This document shows, one piece after another, positions 54,634 through 62,792 of a DNA stretch of 64,000 bases. Source of the stretch: Marchantia polymorpha subsp. ruderalis (Eukaryota > Streptophyta > Marchantiopsida > Marchantiales > Marchantiaceae). Location: contig AP031356.1 in assembly GCA_037833965.1 (NCBI GenBank), forward strand, positions 11,926,501 to 11,990,500. Direction: 5' to 3'. Below the pieces are notes generated by a model. The model worked only from the letters and a program-made list of their open reading frames with translations. It ran no database searches and had not been told where the DNA came from. A program made the position numbers and the translations under genes. The first letter of the stretch is position 1. The number at the start of each line of letters is the position of its first letter.

Positions 54634-57600
54634 CTAGCTAGTGCCCAAAGCACTAGAACGGTAACTAATAATATCTCTAATGTAACAACCTAAATCATAA
54701 GGCTCGAGTTGAAGCAGAGAAAAGAAATTCTCGACATCAACTTTATGCGCCACTCGAATCTCTATATATCTAGTACAAGTAATAAACACATGCTCTTCAT
54801 CCTCAACATTTCTCCCATCACATAGCCTACAAATCCGTTCACTCCTATCAATATTCAACCAACGTCCTTCCTCAATTCCAAGCCTATGAGATCCTGTTCT
54901 ATGCCTCGCAATAATATGACGTAAAGATGTAGCAATCTCTGCAACAAGGTACCCTTGCTCACAATAAATAAGCATAGGATTCACATGAAGTTGATAAAAC
55001 TGCATTTTAGTGCCTCCTCTCCTCCAAATGATGTTGAGAAACTCCTCCTTAATACGCTCGCGAAGGGCCATAGGTTGCAGATCCCAATCCAATTCCGTCA
55101 CATTCCACCTCAAAGACCAAGTCATCACATCTGCAAACCATCCCTTGGAACGTGTGGCACGCAAAGCATGAAGAGGAAGTCGAGAAGCATCAAGAGATCT
55201 CACCCTTCTAATATAAGTGATGGTCAAGTAGAGAGCTTCAGCCTCAAGAGGTAGACAACCGGTTTCCGCAAGAAGAATAGCATAAGGAGTTTGGTTCCTT
55301 ACCCCTAACTCTTCTTGTAAGAAGATCTTTTGCACCCTCTCCACACGCTCCCAACTTGTCTTCTTACTGCCAGGACCCCACACTTGTGTCCCATATAGAA
55401 CCACCGGCAACACTAAACTCCTAAATAAAAATTTCCTAAGACTCCAAGATACTAGATGGGCTCTTCTACATCGATTTAACAATGAATATAGAGCTTTGTA
55501 ACCAGCTTCTACTCTCTTTTGTACACAAAGTGCCCAACTATAATTCTGAGAAAAATCAATGCCTAAATATTTGTAACTCTTCACTTGTTCCAATTCTAGT
55601 CCCTTGTAAAAGAAAGAGAACTTGGATCTAGTGCCCACAAGAATGATCTTTGATTTTTCCAGATTGACCTCCATCTGATTTCGAGTACAAAAGCTAGCCA
55701 AAGTATCAAGGTGTTTCTGTAAACTAATTGCATCACGTGCTAGTAATATGATATCATCTGCGTACAAAAGAGCTTTGATCACAAAGTCTCCAAGTTTGAC
55801 TCCTTCACTCTCACAATCATCCAACCACCTTTCTATATCATCTATGAATATTCCGAATAGAGTAGGAGAGAGAGGACAACCTTGAATAACTCCAATGGTG
55901 CTCGAGATCTCTTGAGGCTGAGAGGCATCAATCTTAGCTCGAACTGAAGTGTATAAAGTGGCCACAGCTCCGAGTAGATTAGCCGGTACTCCAATGTCTT
56001 GTAGTCTTTCCCATAAAAGCTTTCGAGGAACAGTATCAAAAGCTTTCTTCAAATCGATGAAGGCACAAAATAAAGCTTTCCCATTGCCCTTGGATTTCTC
56101 CCATAAAACACGTAAGGCCAAAATATGGTCAATAGTGTTGTATGTAGGACGAAAACCGGCTTGGGCCTTTGCTCTCTTCTGAAAATCCTCTGTCCATGTG
56201 CTCAACTTCGATTCTACCAACTTCCCAAACAACTTGGCAAAAACACTACCAACCATGATGGTGCGATAGTTTGTCACCACGTCCTTCCTTCCTGATTTAT
56301 GAATAGGAACAATCTTCCGCATGGACCAAGTTGATGGAAAACCATGAACCATAGCATCTTCCAAAAGCTTAGTGAGAACCGGTCCAATACAATCTCCTCC
56401 CCACTTGATAAGTTCAATGGACAAGCCATCTAAATCCTCACATTTGCCATTTGCTAATTTTCGGAGAATAGTCATCACCTCTCCTTCCGAAAATAATCCA
56501 GGTGTTGCTTCGCAATATGGCATAGATGTGGCTTCTGGAAAGAAATAGAGCTTTTCGGCAAAAGCTACCAAAGACTCGGAATCAAGAGAAGGTTTTGACG
56601 ATGGTGTAGCTAATCGTCTCCAAAAGGACTTGGGATCCTTCATCAGGTCCTTTGTCAAGGATTCTTGCTTTTGTCTTAAGAAAGCTCGTTTCTTAGACTT
56701 CACCAAGTCTTTGTATATCCTTGTCAAAAGAAGCCGACTTTGAATATCCAAAGACCTATCAACAGACCTTGCCCTTGCTAGCTTGCATTCGGAGTCAAAC
56801 CATCCATTGCAAGGTAGCCCCTTAGCAATCCTAGTACTATGCCTCAAAAAGAACTTCGATGCAGAAGTTTTGAGCAATTCTATGAGCTGTAAACTAGCGG
56901 TATGCGAATCTGGACTCCATATGGTGTGAGTCAAAAGATCTTGTAGATGTTCTGCATAAAGGTCTCTTTTACAAGGATCTAAGCGAAACTTGGGAGAAGC
57001 TAAAAGAGATTGGCAAGGTGAAGTAGAGATTGATTTTGACATTGAAAGTGTGAACAAAAGAGGTGCATGATCTGATTCAGGTTGAGGATCCAAAACATCA
57101 AAATTGGAGATCAGAGAGGTACTAACCAAGGAAGACAAGAGAAAATCTATTGTGCTATCACCGGTAGGGGAAAAACAAGTATTGGACTGAGAGTTGGGAA
57201 AGCGAGAGGTTCCATTGAGAACCTTCAAGTTACAAGTGGCTCCAAATGTCAAAAAGTGCTCTGTCAAAGAGTTTGTGGAAGGATCAAAAGAGGTTCTAAA
57301 CCACAAACTATCGTAAATTTCTTCAAACATAGAAGAAGCCAAGGGATCACTAAATTGAGTAAATTGAGCACAACGTATACGAGCATTGAAATCTCCAGCA
57401 AGAAAGACATCCCCTTTACTTTGGAATCTAAGAACATCTTCAATAAGCCGATGGAATGGTTCACTTCGGTTGCAAAAGCGTGTTGAGTAGATACCCATGG
57501 ACAATGGTGCAAAATAACAAATTGCCAAATAGCAATAAGATCCTCCAACCACCCCGAGACGTAGCCAATGATACTGTCCACCAACATCTTGAGCTTCTAG

Positions 57601-57840
57601 ATGTATGAGAGGTAGAAGATGAGACCTGATGAAAGTAGCAATACCTCCTTGACCCCTTCCCGCATGTTGTCTTCTCTGGTTCCATGTCGACCCCACCAAG
57701 GTAAACCCTTCCAACTCAGCAATAGTATTGCTTTCATGTTCCCAAGTCTCCACAATGTTGATGACGTCAGCCATCTTCCAAATCGGAGCAGCACTCACAT
57801 ACTTTGTTGTTGAAAGTCCTCGGATATTCCACACCAACAC
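54634..57840 (-). CDS. LINE-A ORF2, second intact copy (about 1,068 aa)
   Basis: By eye it differs from the ORF2 at 46850-50056 in about six residues (for example SLWFRT for SLWSRT, PTGDST for PTGAST, FLRQKQE for FLRRKQE, GRKDVV for GRKNVV). Every endonuclease, RT and zinc-finger motif is kept: WNIRGLS, ETW, GDFNARI, TID, SDH, AFIDLKKAFDTV, YADD, CX2CX9HX4C. It also starts GTG TTG GTG TGG without ATG. As the 5' UTR is missing, its own transcription is unlikely. It shows that LINE-A was active recently. Confidence 0.92.
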   Translation of the reverse strand: MLVWNIRGLSTTKYVSAAPIWKMADVINIVETWEHESNTIAELEGFTLVGSTWNQRRQHAGRGQGGIATFIRSHLLPLIHLEAQDVGGQYHWLRLGVVGGSYCYLAICYFAPLSMGIYSTRFCNRSEPFHRLIEDVLRFQSKGDVFLAGDFNARIRCAQFTQFSDPLASSMFEEIYDSLWFRTSFDPSTNSLTEHFLTFGATCNLKVLNGTSRFPNSQSNTCFSPTGDSTIDFLLSSLVSTSLISNFDVLDPQPESDHAPLLFTLSMSKSISTSPCQSLLASPKFRLDPCKRDLYAEHLQDLLTHTIWSPDSHTASLQLIELLKTSASKFFLRHSTRIAKGLPCNGWFDSECKLARARSVDRSLDIQSRLLLTRIYKDLVKSKKRAFLRQKQESLTKDLMKDPKSFWRRLATPSSKPSLDSESLVAFAEKLYFFPEATSMPYCEATPGLFSEGEVMTILRKLANGKCEDLDGLSIELIKWGGDCIGPVLTKLLEDAMVHGFPSTWSMRKIVPIHKSGRKDVVTNYRTIMVGSVFAKLFGKLVESKLSTWTEDFQKRAKAQAGFRPTYNTIDHILALRVLWEKSKGNGKALFCAFIDLKKAFDTVPRKLLWERLQDIGVPANLLGAVATLYTSVRAKIDASQPQEISSTIGVIQGCPLSPTLFGIFIDDIERWLDDCESEGVKLGDFVIKALLYADDIILLARDAISLQKHLDTLASFCTRNQMEVNLEKSKIILVGTRSKFSFFYKGLELEQVKSYKYLGIDFSQNYSWALCVQKRVEAGYKALYSLLNRCRRAHLVSWSLRKFLFRSLVLPVVLYGTQVWGPGSKKTSWERVERVQKIFLQEELGVRNQTPYAILLAETGCLPLEAEALYLTITYIRRVRSLDASRLPLHALRATRSKGWFADVMTWSLRWNVTELDWDLQPMALRERIKEEFLNIIWRRGGTKMQFYQLHVNPMLIYCEQGYLVAEIATSLRHIIARHRTGSHRLGIEEGRWLNIDRSERICRLCDGRNVEDEEHVFITCTRYIEIRVAHKVDVENFFSLLQLEPYDLGCYIRDIISYRSSALGTS

Positions 57841-57858
57841 CCTTATCTTCTCGGATTG

Positions 57859-58180
57859 CTATGTTGACGACACCTTCCTCCTCTGAGTAACGATTGCTCT
57901 CCCATCGTGTAAATAAGCAACAAAACCCGATTCTTGAGCCTCTTTTACCTTCGCAAGCTCCTTTCTCCTAACTTCCACTTGTAGAGGAGTCAGATCAGGA
58001 TCCAACCATATTCTACGTCCCTTTAACATAGCCTTATTAGCCAAGGCAACATCACGTTGAGTTTGATTGACAAACTTCACTATAATACCACGAGGTTGAG
58101 CTCCCTTGTTTCCAATACGATAAGCTTGAGCCAATTCCGCATTGGAAACCTGAAGTGTTTCATCCAAAAACTTGGTGACA
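57859..58180 (-). pseudogene. LINE-A ORF1, C-terminal 107 codons
   Basis: VVTKFLDETLQVSNAELAQAYRIG to the end QRRKVSST, in frame with the TAG CAA TCC junction. Its 5' end is the truncation point of the insertion. The frame happens to run on through the joining filler and antisense type III monomers, giving a chimeric open frame of about 238 codons that has no biological support. Confidence 0.8.
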
Positions 58181-58187
58181 ACTAATC

Positions 58188-58272
58188 GTGGTGTAGCTAA
58201 TCGTGGTGTAGCTAATCGTCTCCAAAAGGACTTGGGATCCTTCATCAGGTCCTTTGTCAAGGATTCTTGCTT
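58188..58272 (-). other. LINE-A ORF2 fragment, second part of the 193-bp repeat
   Basis: It continues the fragment at 54396-54523 (KQESLTKDLMKDPKSFWRRLATP). It ends at TTCTTGCTT, exactly where the B copy starts; the same TTCTTGCTT ends the matching stretch at 62985. It starts with two copies of the 15-bp unit GTGGTGTAGCTAATC. Confidence 0.75.
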
Positions 58273-58690
58273 CACGACGGCTGGGCGCACATACCTGCGA
58301 ATTTTCAACCCCAACGGAGCTGCTGTCAAGAAGTTGTCATTTCGAATCTTTGAGTTTAGGGATTTGAGCATGAATCTTGCGGGGGCCATATCTTCTTGCT
58401 GGAGTGTCAACAGGAGTTGAGATTTGGTAGGCTTGTTCACGACGGCCGATGGTACATACCTGCGAATTTTCAGCCCCAACGGAGCTGCTGTCAAGAAGTT
58501 GTCCTTTCGAATCTTTGAATTTAGGGATTTGAGCATGAATCTTGCGGGGGCCATATCTTCTTGCTGGAGTGTCAACAGGAGCTAAGATTTGGTGGGCTTG
58601 TTCAAGACGGCCGGGCGCACATACCTGCGAATTGTCAGCCCCAACGAAGCTGCTGTCAAGAAGTTTTCATTTCGAAACTTTGAGCTTGTG
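58273..58690 (+). repeat. Type III 165-bp monomers, about 2.6 copies
   Basis: Sense type III units with GCTGCTGTCAAGAAGTTGTC and GGGGGCCATATCTTCTTGC at 165-170-bp steps, ending shortly before the B ORF1 start (leader 58691-58713). Confidence 0.85.
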
Positions 58691-58713
58691 TAACATCTTG
58701 CAAAGTTGGGTTC

Positions 58714-59451
58714 ATGATGGATTCTGAAAACAAACTTCTCAATCTTGTGCAAACGGTTTTGGAGGAATTGAAAGTGCTACGCCAAGAATTCAAGGCACAA
58801 AATGTTGCCTTGGCTGCTGCAAAGAATGAAATCAGGGAGTTGAAGATTTCTCACAAAAGTTTTGAGAAGATCATGCTCCAAATCTCTGGATCTGTTGAGG
58901 ACATTCAAGACAAGGTTGGTTCTCAAGCTTCTACTGTTACTACTCCTGCTTTGCATGAAGTGGTTGAAACTCTAGAAGTGAAAATGAAGTCCTATGCTGA
59001 AGCTACCAAGTCTGCTCATATCTCTTTCTGTCAAGAGCAAGAGATTGAAAAGGCTAATCAATTTGCTCGTATGAAGAATGTGAGGATTTCGGGTCTACCT
59101 GAATCTGAGAAGGAATAGGTGAAGAGTATGGTCACCAAGTTTTTGACTGAAACACTTGATGTTCCTAATCCGGATTTGGCTCATGCTTATCGTATTGGCA
59201 ACAAAGGCACACAACCTCGTGCCATTATAGTTAAGTTTGTAGATCAAGCTCAAGGTGATATGGCTTTAGCTAACAAGGCCATTCTCAAGGGACGGAGGAT
59301 TTGGTTAGATCCAGATCTTACACCTCTTCAAGTTGAAGCAAGAAGGAAGGAGCTTGCAAAAGTCAAAGAAGCTCAAGATGCTGGTTTTGTAGCTTATCTA
59401 CGTGATAGTCAAGCTATTATCACCAAGAGGAGGAGACAATCATCAACCTAG
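58714..59451 (+). pseudogene. LINE-B ORF1 with one premature stop
   Basis: MMDSENKLLNLVQ starts it; length and domains match the intact B ORF1 at 29359-30096. One GAG codon has become TAG (ESEKE, then stop, at 59116-59118), between the two halves of the RRM-like part. The rest is open to the usual TAG at 59449-59451, which is followed by CAA TCC and ORF2 in frame. The single change suggests recent loss. Confidence 0.88.
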
Positions 59452-59457
59452 CAATCC
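59449..59457 (+). promoter_or_regulatory. TAG CAA TCC junction of LINE-B
   Basis: The ORF1 stop and the two codons after it are the same as in A. ORF2 follows in frame with 24 nt between the TAG and its ATG at 59476. Here re-initiation at the ATG is possible as well as read-through. Confidence 0.5.
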
Positions 59458-59463
59458 AAGATA

Positions 59464-62400
59464 TTGAGGGTGTTGATGTGGAACATAAGAGGCCTATCTA
59501 CAACTAAGTATGTGAGTGCACATCCGATTTGGAAGATGGCGGACATCCTCAACATTGTTGAGACTTGGGAGCATGAAAGTAATGTTATTGGAGAGATACA
59601 AGGTTTTACTCTGGTGGGATCTACTTGGAACCATAGAAATCGACGAGCAGGAAGAGGCTTTGGAGGCATTGCTACTTTCATCAGATCTGAACTTCTTCCT
59701 ATGATACATTTGGAAAGCCAAGATATTGGGAAACAATATCATTGGCTTCGTCTTGGAGCCATTGGAGGATCTTACAGTTATTTGGCAGTTTGTTACTTTG
59801 CACCATTATCCATGCAGATCTACTCCACAAGTACTTGCAATCGAAGTCAACCATTCCATCGGCTCATTGGAGATGTTCTCAAATATCAAGACAAAGGTGA
59901 AGTTTTTCTTGTTGGAGACTTCAATGCCCGCATACGTTCCACTCAATTTACACAATTTGATAGTTCCTTGTCTTCCCACTCTTTTGAAGAAAGTAGAGAT
60001 AGTTTGTGGTCTAGAGTCTCTTGTGATACTTTCACAAATGATTTGACTGAGCATTTCTTGACTTTTGGAGCCACTTGTAATCTGAAAGTTCTCAATGGTG
60101 TTTCTTTCTTTCCCAACTCTCACTCCAATACATGTTTTTCCTCTACTGGTGTTAGCACTATAGATTATCTTTTGTCCTCTGCCACTAATAGTTCATTTAT
60201 CTCAACGTTTGATATTCTAGAGCCTCAACCAGAATCAGATCATACACCTCTTTTATTTACTCTTTTGTTGTCAACGTCAATCCCTCTCACTACATGTCAC
60301 TTTGTTTCTACTTCCCCCAAGTTTTGTTTAGATGCTAGTAAGAAGCAACTTTATAGTGAACATTTCCAAGACCTCTTGACTTGTACTACTTGGAGCCTTG
60401 ATCCACATACATCTAGTTTGCAACTAACTGAGTTGCTCCAAAACTCTGCTTCCAAGTTCTTTTTGAGACATAAGACCAGGAGAGCTAGAGGTCTTCCTTG
60501 CAATGGATGGTTTGACTTTGATTGCAAGCAAGCGAGGGCGAGATCACTTGATAAATCCTTGGATCTTCACAATCGGTTGATTATGACAAGACTTTACAAA
60601 GACTTGGTGAAGTCCAAGAAACGAGCATTTTTGAGGCAGAAGCAAGAGTGCTTGACAAAGGAGCTCTTGGAGAATCCCAAATCCTTTTGGAGGCGGTTGG
60701 CAGTACGATCTTCTAAACCTACTCTTGATGCCAAGTCTTTGATTTCTTTTGCTGAAAAGCTTTATTTCTTTCCCAATGTTGCATCTATGCCACATTGTGA
60801 AGGAAATCCAGGCTTATTTTCAGAAGTTGAAGTGATGACTCAACTCAGACAATTGGCAAATGGTAAATGTGAGGATTTGGATGGGCTTTCCATTGAACTT
60901 CTCAAGTGGGGAGGAGATGCTATTGGGCCTATACTCACAAAAGTGTTAGAGGATGCTGCTATTCATGGCTTTCCTTCATCTTGGTCTCTACGGAAGATTG
61001 TTCCTATTCACAAATCTGGGAGCAAGGCCTTGGTGACAAACTATCGCACTATCATGGTGGGTAGTATTTTTGCCAAGTTATTTGGCAAATTGGTGGAGTC
61101 AAAGTTGAGCACATGGGCTGAATCTTGTCAAAAAAGAGCACAGTTCCAAGCTGGTTTTCGTCCTACATTCAACACTATAGACCATATCTTGGTTTTACGT
61201 GTTCTATGGGAGAAATCCAAGGGTAATGGAAAAGCTTTGTTTTGTGCCTTCATTGATTTCAAGAAAGCTTTTGACACAGTACCTCGTGAGCTTTTATGGC
61301 AAAGATTGCAAACCATTGGAGTACCATCAGATCTCTTGCCAGCGGTGGCTGCATTATACCACTCAGTTCGGGCCAAGATCAACACTTCTCAGACCGAAGA
61401 GATTATCAGCACCATTGGAGTCATTCAAGGTTGTCCTCTCTCTCCCACTCTCTTTGGAGTTTTCATAGATGATATAGAAAGGTGGTTGGAGGATTGTGAT
61501 AGCGAAGGTGTTAAACTTGGAGGCTTTGTCATCAAAGCTCTTTTGTATGCAGATGATGTCATATTACTAGCACGTGATGCCACTAGTTTACAGAAACACC
61601 TCGACACTTTGGCTAGCTTTTGTACTCAAAATCAGATGGAAGTCAATTTAGAGAAGTCCAAAGTCATTCTTGTGGGCACTAGATCCAAGCTCTCTTTCTG
61701 TTACAAAGGATTAGAGTTGGAACAAGTGAAAAGTTACAAATATTTGGGCATTGATTTCTCATCTGATTATAGTTGGGCACTTTGTGTGCAAAAGAAGGTA
61801 GAAGCTGGTTTCAAAGCTCTATATTCATTGCTAAATAGATGTAGAGGAGCTCATCTAGTGTATTGGAGTCTTAGGAAATTCTTATTCAGGAGCTTAGTGT
61901 TTCCCGTTATCTTATATGGAACACAAGTGTGGGGTCCTGGTTGTAAGAAGACAGGTTGGCAGCGTTTGGAGAGGGTGCAAAAGATCTTCTTACAAGAAGA
62001 ATTGGGTGTGAGGACCCAAACTTCTTATGCAATTCTTCTTGCGGAAACAGGTTGTCTACCTCTTGAGGCTGAAGCTCTCTTCTTGACTATCACTTACGTC
62101 AAAAGAGTGAGATCTCTTGATGCTTCTCGACTTCCTCTTGAAGCTTTGCGTGCCACACGTCCCAAGGGTTGGTTTGCAGATGTGGTGACTTGGTCTTTGA
62201 GGTGGAATGTGACGGAACTCGATTGGAATTTGCAACCTATTGCCCTACGCGAGCGTATTAAGGAGGAATTTCTCAGCATTATGTGGAGCACACGAGGCAC
62301 CAAGATGCAGTTTTATCAACTTCATGTGAATCCTATGCTTGTTTATTGTGAGCAAGGATACTTACTTGCAGAGATATCTACTTCTTTACGTCATATTATT

Positions 62401-62676
62401 GCTAGACATAGAACTGGATCCCATAGTCTTGGGATTGAAGAAGGGCGTTGGTTGAACATTGATAGGAGTGAACGTATTTGTAGGCTATGTGATGGAAGAA
62501 AAGTTGAGGATGAAGAGCATGTATTTCTTACTTGTTCTAGGTATGTAGAGATTCGAGTGGCGCATAAAGTTGATGTCGAGAATTTCTTTTCTCTGCTTCA
62601 ACTCGAGCCTTATGATTTAGGTTGTTACATTAGAGATATTATTAGTTACCGTTCTAGTGCTTTGGGCACTAGCTAG
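59464..62676 (+). CDS. LINE-B ORF2: endonuclease, reverse transcriptase, zinc finger (intact)
   Basis: About 1,070 codons are open. The first ATG is at 59476 (MWNIRGLSTTKYVSAHPIW); the open frame goes back in frame to the ORF1 TAG. Endonuclease motifs: WNIRG, ETWEHES, GDFNARI, STIDYLLSS, ESDHTPLLF. RT: QAGFRPTFNTIDHIL, AFIDFKKAFDTVP, GCPLSPTLF, YADDVILLARD, YKYLGIDFSSD. The zinc finger is CRLCDGRKVEDEEHVFLTC. It would act with ORF1 protein in target-primed reverse transcription in the nucleus. Possible weak points are LVYWSLRK (others LVSWSLRK) and QKKVEAG (others QKRVEAG). The stop lies in a hairpin at 62654-62672. Confidence 0.92.
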   Translation: MRVLMWNIRGLSTTKYVSAHPIWKMADILNIVETWEHESNVIGEIQGFTLVGSTWNHRNRRAGRGFGGIATFIRSELLPMIHLESQDIGKQYHWLRLGAIGGSYSYLAVCYFAPLSMQIYSTSTCNRSQPFHRLIGDVLKYQDKGEVFLVGDFNARIRSTQFTQFDSSLSSHSFEESRDSLWSRVSCDTFTNDLTEHFLTFGATCNLKVLNGVSFFPNSHSNTCFSSTGVSTIDYLLSSATNSSFISTFDILEPQPESDHTPLLFTLLLSTSIPLTTCHFVSTSPKFCLDASKKQLYSEHFQDLLTCTTWSLDPHTSSLQLTELLQNSASKFFLRHKTRRARGLPCNGWFDFDCKQARARSLDKSLDLHNRLIMTRLYKDLVKSKKRAFLRQKQECLTKELLENPKSFWRRLAVRSSKPTLDAKSLISFAEKLYFFPNVASMPHCEGNPGLFSEVEVMTQLRQLANGKCEDLDGLSIELLKWGGDAIGPILTKVLEDAAIHGFPSSWSLRKIVPIHKSGSKALVTNYRTIMVGSIFAKLFGKLVESKLSTWAESCQKRAQFQAGFRPTFNTIDHILVLRVLWEKSKGNGKALFCAFIDFKKAFDTVPRELLWQRLQTIGVPSDLLPAVAALYHSVRAKINTSQTEEIISTIGVIQGCPLSPTLFGVFIDDIERWLEDCDSEGVKLGGFVIKALLYADDVILLARDATSLQKHLDTLASFCTQNQMEVNLEKSKVILVGTRSKLSFCYKGLELEQVKSYKYLGIDFSSDYSWALCVQKKVEAGFKALYSLLNRCRGAHLVYWSLRKFLFRSLVFPVILYGTQVWGPGCKKTGWQRLERVQKIFLQEELGVRTQTSYAILLAETGCLPLEAEALFLTITYVKRVRSLDASRLPLEALRATRPKGWFADVVTWSLRWNVTELDWNLQPIALRERIKEEFLSIMWSTRGTKMQFYQLHVNPMLVYCEQGYLLAEISTSLRHIIARHRTGSHSLGIEEGRWLNIDRSERICRLCDGRKVEDEEHVFLTCSRYVEIRVAHKVDVENFFSLLQLEPYDLGCYIRDIISYRSSALGTS
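62654..62672 (+). promoter_or_regulatory. Conserved hairpin at the ORF2 stop codon
   Basis: CTAGTGC TTTGG GCACTAG forms a perfect 7-bp stem with a 5-nt loop, two bases before the TAG stop. A and B copies share it; C has the same stem with a different loop (TCTTG), and the old copy at 2956-3272 still shows TAGTG/CACTA. Confidence 0.65.
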
Positions 62677-62732
62677 GGGGTTCTTTTGGTTCTCTCCTAG
62701 TTTGGAGTTGGATTGTTTGTATTGTGTTTTTT

Positions 62733-62762
62733 AGCCTTTTGACCCTTTGGGTCCCACGGGCT
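62733..62762 (+). promoter_or_regulatory. Conserved 3' UTR hairpin next to the tail
   Basis: AGCC and GGCT form an outer stem, and GACCC TTT GGGTC (62741-62753) an inner stem-loop, with small internal loops between. It lies about 7 bp before the first tail unit in A, B and C. The position suits a recognition site for the element's own reverse transcriptase. Confidence 0.6.
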
Positions 62763-62768
62763 TGATCT

Positions 62769-62792
62769 ATTTACCATTTACCATTTACCATT
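62769..62792 (+). repeat. 3' tail of (TTTACCA) units
   Basis: About three 7-bp units end the B copy. The same tail, with 2-4 units and occasional 6- or 8-bp variants, ends almost every LINE here; no poly(A) tail was seen. Confidence 0.9.

Larger units (their letters stand above)
54524..58187 (-). mobile_element. LINE-A copy, 5'-truncated in ORF1, TSD GTGGT
   Basis: It has tail, 3' UTR, complete ORF2 and the C-terminal 107 codons of ORF1. GTGGT lies at 54519-54523 and 58188-58192. A 15-bp unit (GTGGTGTAGCTAATC) is then tandemly repeated at 58188-58217, probably made during 5' joining. It is nearly identical to the copy at 46728. Confidence 0.9.
58273..62792 (+). mobile_element. LINE-B copy, complete span (4.5 kb)
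   Basis: It has about 2.6 type III monomers, ORF1 with one stop, intact ORF2, 3' UTR with both hairpins and a tail of three units. It is flanked by a direct repeat of about 193 bp of A ORF2, one copy of which was later split by another A. It is the best B copy in the window. Confidence 0.9.

Noticed and set aside
57859-58575. 238-codon frame joining LINE-A ORF1 to antisense type III monomers
   Set aside because: It crosses an insertion junction and a filler; the N-terminal part is antisense promoter repeat. It is an accident of the joint.
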